Source: CAMPJU01 sp046566095
GTDB lineage: Bacteria > Pseudomonadota > Gammaproteobacteria > Xanthomonadales > Xanthomonadaceae
Length of the DNA stretch: 5,967 nucleotides
Assembly (NCBI GenBank): GCA_046566095.1
Contig: JBKHXI010000188.1
Span: forward strand, 1 to 5,967
Direction of reading: 5' to 3'
The notes beneath the pieces were generated by a model that was not told the DNA's origin, ran no database searches, and saw only the letters and a list, made by a program, of their open reading frames with translations. The stretch's first letter is position 1, and the number at the start of each line of letters is the position of its first letter. Positions 4,407-5,967 of this stretch are shown here, piece by piece. The translations under genes and the position numbers were made by a program.

Positions 4407-5967
4407 ATGAAGCGCATGCTCATCAACGCGACGCAGGCGGAAGAACTGCGCGTCGCGATCGTCGACGGCCAGACCCTGTACGACATCGACATCGAACAGC
4501 CGTCGAAGGAACAGAAGAAGTCCAACATCTACAAGGGCCGGATCACCCGGCTGGAGCCGTCGCTGGAGGCGGCCTTCGTGGAGTACGGCGGCGAGCGCCA
4601 CGGCTTCCTGCCGCTCAAGGAGATCTCGCGCGACTACTTCCAGGCCGGGGTCGACCCCAACAAGGCCTCGATCCGCGAGCTGCTGCGCGAGGGCCAGGAG
4701 GTCGTGGTCCAGGTCGAGAAGGAGGAGCGCGGCAACAAGGGCGCGGCCCTGACCACCTACATCTCGCTGGCCGGCCGCTACATGGTGCTGATGCCCAACT
4801 CCCCCACCGCCGGCGGCGTCTCGCGCCGGATCGAGGGCGAGGACCGGGCCGAGCTCAAGCGCGCGATGGACGCGCTGACCATCCCCGACGACATGGGCGT
4901 GATCATCCGCACCGCCGGCGTCGGCCGCGACGCCGACGAGTTGCAGTGGGACCTGGACTACCTGCTGCAGGTCTGGAAGGCGGTGGCCGAGGCCGCGCTG
5001 AGCAAGCCGGCGCCGTTCCTGATCTACCAGGAATCGCGGCTGATCATCCGCGCCCTGCGCGACTACATGCGCGCCGACATCGGCGAGATCCTGGTCGACA
5101 CCCCGGAGATGTACGCCGAGGCGCGCGAGTTCGTCGAGCAGGTGATGCCGCACAACCTGCGCAAGCTCAAGCACTACACCGACGACGTCCCGCTGTTCAA
5201 CCGCTTCCAGATCGAGTCGCAGATCGAGAGCGCCTACGAGCGCGAGGTGCGCCTGCCCTCCGGCGGCGCGCTGGTGATCGACCAGACCGAGGCGCTGACC
5301 TCGGTCGACGTCAACTCCGCGCGCGCCACCCGCGGCGGCGACATCGAGGAGACCGCGTTCCATACCAACCTGGAGGCGGCCGACGAGGTCGCCCGCCAGC
5401 TGCGCCTGCGCGACCTGGGCGGCCTGGTGGTGATCGACTTCATCGACATGTCCAGCAGCAAGCACCAGCGCGAGGTCGAGAATCGCCTCGCGCAGGCGCT
5501 CAAGCTCGACCGCGCGCGGGTGCAGATCGGCCGCATCTCGCGCTTCGGGCTGCTGGAGATGAGCCGCCAGCGGCTGCGCCCGAGCCTGGGCGAGGCCAGC
5601 CAGATCGTCTGCCCGCGCTGCGAGGGCCATGGCCGCATGCGCAGCGTCGAGTCGCTGTCGCTGTCGATCCTTCGCCTCGCGGAGGAGCACGCGATGAAGG
5701 AGAACACCGGCCAGGTACTGGTGCAGGCGCCGACCGAGATCGCGACCTACCTGCTCAACGAGAAGCGCGGCGCGCTGATGGAGATCGAGAAGCGCCACGA
5801 CGCGCCGGTGGTGATCGTTGCCGACGAGCAGCTGCAGACTCCGCACTACGAGGTCACCCGGATCCGCGAGAACGAGCTCGGCGAGGAGACCAGCAAGCCC
5901 AGCTACCACCGCGGCACCCCGCGCAAGCTGGCGACCCATTCGCTCACCCGCGCCCACCTCAACATCC
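4407..5967 (+). CDS. rne: Ribonuclease E, N-terminal catalytic half (C-terminus cut off)
   Basis: The first 520 codons are present and the gene leaves the right edge. RNase E is the main endonuclease of mRNA decay and of rRNA and tRNA processing, and the core of the degradosome at the inner membrane. The start MKRMLINATQ is the classic one, with GAGGA eight bases upstream. The S1 domain covers residues about 36-125, and the 5'-end sensor includes R168 and T169 in I-I-R-T-A-G-V-G. The DNase I-like catalytic domain (about 280-400) has both metal-binding aspartates, D301 in SVDVNSARATRGG and D344 in VVIDFIDM, matching E. coli D303 and D346. The zinc-link C402-P-R-C405 needed for tetramer assembly is intact, and the small domain follows to about 490. 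Length and motifs favour RNase E over RNase G, but the C-terminal scaffold that would settle this lies outside the window. Divergence from rluC supports rne. The long leader suggests self-regulation. Confidence 0.96.
   Translation, partial: MKRMLINATQAEELRVAIVDGQTLYDIDIEQPSKEQKKSNIYKGRITRLEPSLEAAFVEYGGERHGFLPLKEISRDYFQAGVDPNKASIRELLREGQEVVVQVEKEERGNKGAALTTYISLAGRYMVLMPNSPTAGGVSRRIEGEDRAELKRAMDALTIPDDMGVIIRTAGVGRDADELQWDLDYLLQVWKAVAEAALSKPAPFLIYQESRLIIRALRDYMRADIGEILVDTPEMYAEAREFVEQVMPHNLRKLKHYTDDVPLFNRFQIESQIESAYEREVRLPSGGALVIDQTEALTSVDVNSARATRGGDIEETAFHTNLEAADEVARQLRLRDLGGLVVIDFIDMSSSKHQREVENRLAQALKLDRARVQIGRISRFGLLEMSRQRLRPSLGEASQIVCPRCEGHGRMRSVESLSLSILRLAEEHAMKENTGQVLVQAPTEIATYLLNEKRGALMEIEKRHDAPVVIVADEQLQTPHYEVTRIRENELGEETSKPSYHRGTPRKLATHSLTRAHLNI

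Noticed and set aside
4036..4410. A 124-codon frame in the rne leader, from a TTG, whose stop overlaps the rne ATG as ATGA.
   Set aside because: The overlap is attractive for translational coupling, but the frame has no ATG, no ribosome site, an Arg/Pro/Ala-rich translation and runs across all the stem-loops. It is probably a chance frame.
3030..5957. A 975-codon open frame on the minus strand running from antisense rne through the leader into rluC.
   Set aside because: Only the last 320 codons are RluC. The rest is antisense to a clearly real rne gene and is a low-complexity Leu/Ala/Val/Asp translation, typical of stop-free shadow frames in GC-rich DNA.

Overview
This is a very GC-rich stretch of gammaproteobacterial chromosome. 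The gene set and protein sequences (RluC divergent from RNase E, NfuA followed by a proline-rich membrane protein, an isolated PhhB) fit the Xanthomonadaceae/Lysobacteraceae group best, for example a Lysobacter- or Luteimonas-like organism. That assignment comes from protein character only. I see no mobile elements, phage genes, tRNA, rRNA or CRISPR arrays, and gene order and base composition look like core chromosome.

Layout. Positions 1-1532 (minus) hold the first 510 codons of a proline-rich, single-pass membrane protein that runs off the left edge. Just upstream of it on the same strand is nfuA (1549-2142), an Fe-S cluster carrier; the two probably form a two-gene operon. A 104-bp divergent intergenic region (2143-2246) separates nfuA from a plus-strand pair: phhB (2247-2594, pterin-4a-carbinolamine dehydratase) and a small lipoprotein made almost entirely of a TonB C-terminal domain (2597-3025). 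The lipoprotein gene converges on rluC (3030-3992, minus; 23S rRNA pseudouridine synthase), with a 16-bp perfect palindrome covering both stop codons. A 414-bp non-coding region (3993-4406) then separates rluC from the divergent rne (4407 to the right edge, plus), the first 520 codons of RNase E.

How the genes relate. rluC and rne both act in RNA metabolism and are divergent neighbours, as in E. coli. The long gap before rne is packed with perfect stem-loops and has one A/U-rich unpaired stretch with an RNase E-type cleavage match, so it is probably an autoregulatory 5' leader. The window also holds two TonB-like parts in separate genes: a membrane anchor with a TonB-style motif and proline-rich arm (1-1532), and a lone TonB C-terminal domain on a lipoprotein (2597-3025).

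Limits. Two genes are cut by the window edges, so the C-terminus of the proline-rich protein and the RNase E scaffold region cannot be seen. Promoter and RNA-structure calls were made by eye. In DNA this GC-rich, short inverted repeats and long spurious open frames are common. No convincing new system is present; the most interesting items are the rne leader and the TonB-like pair.
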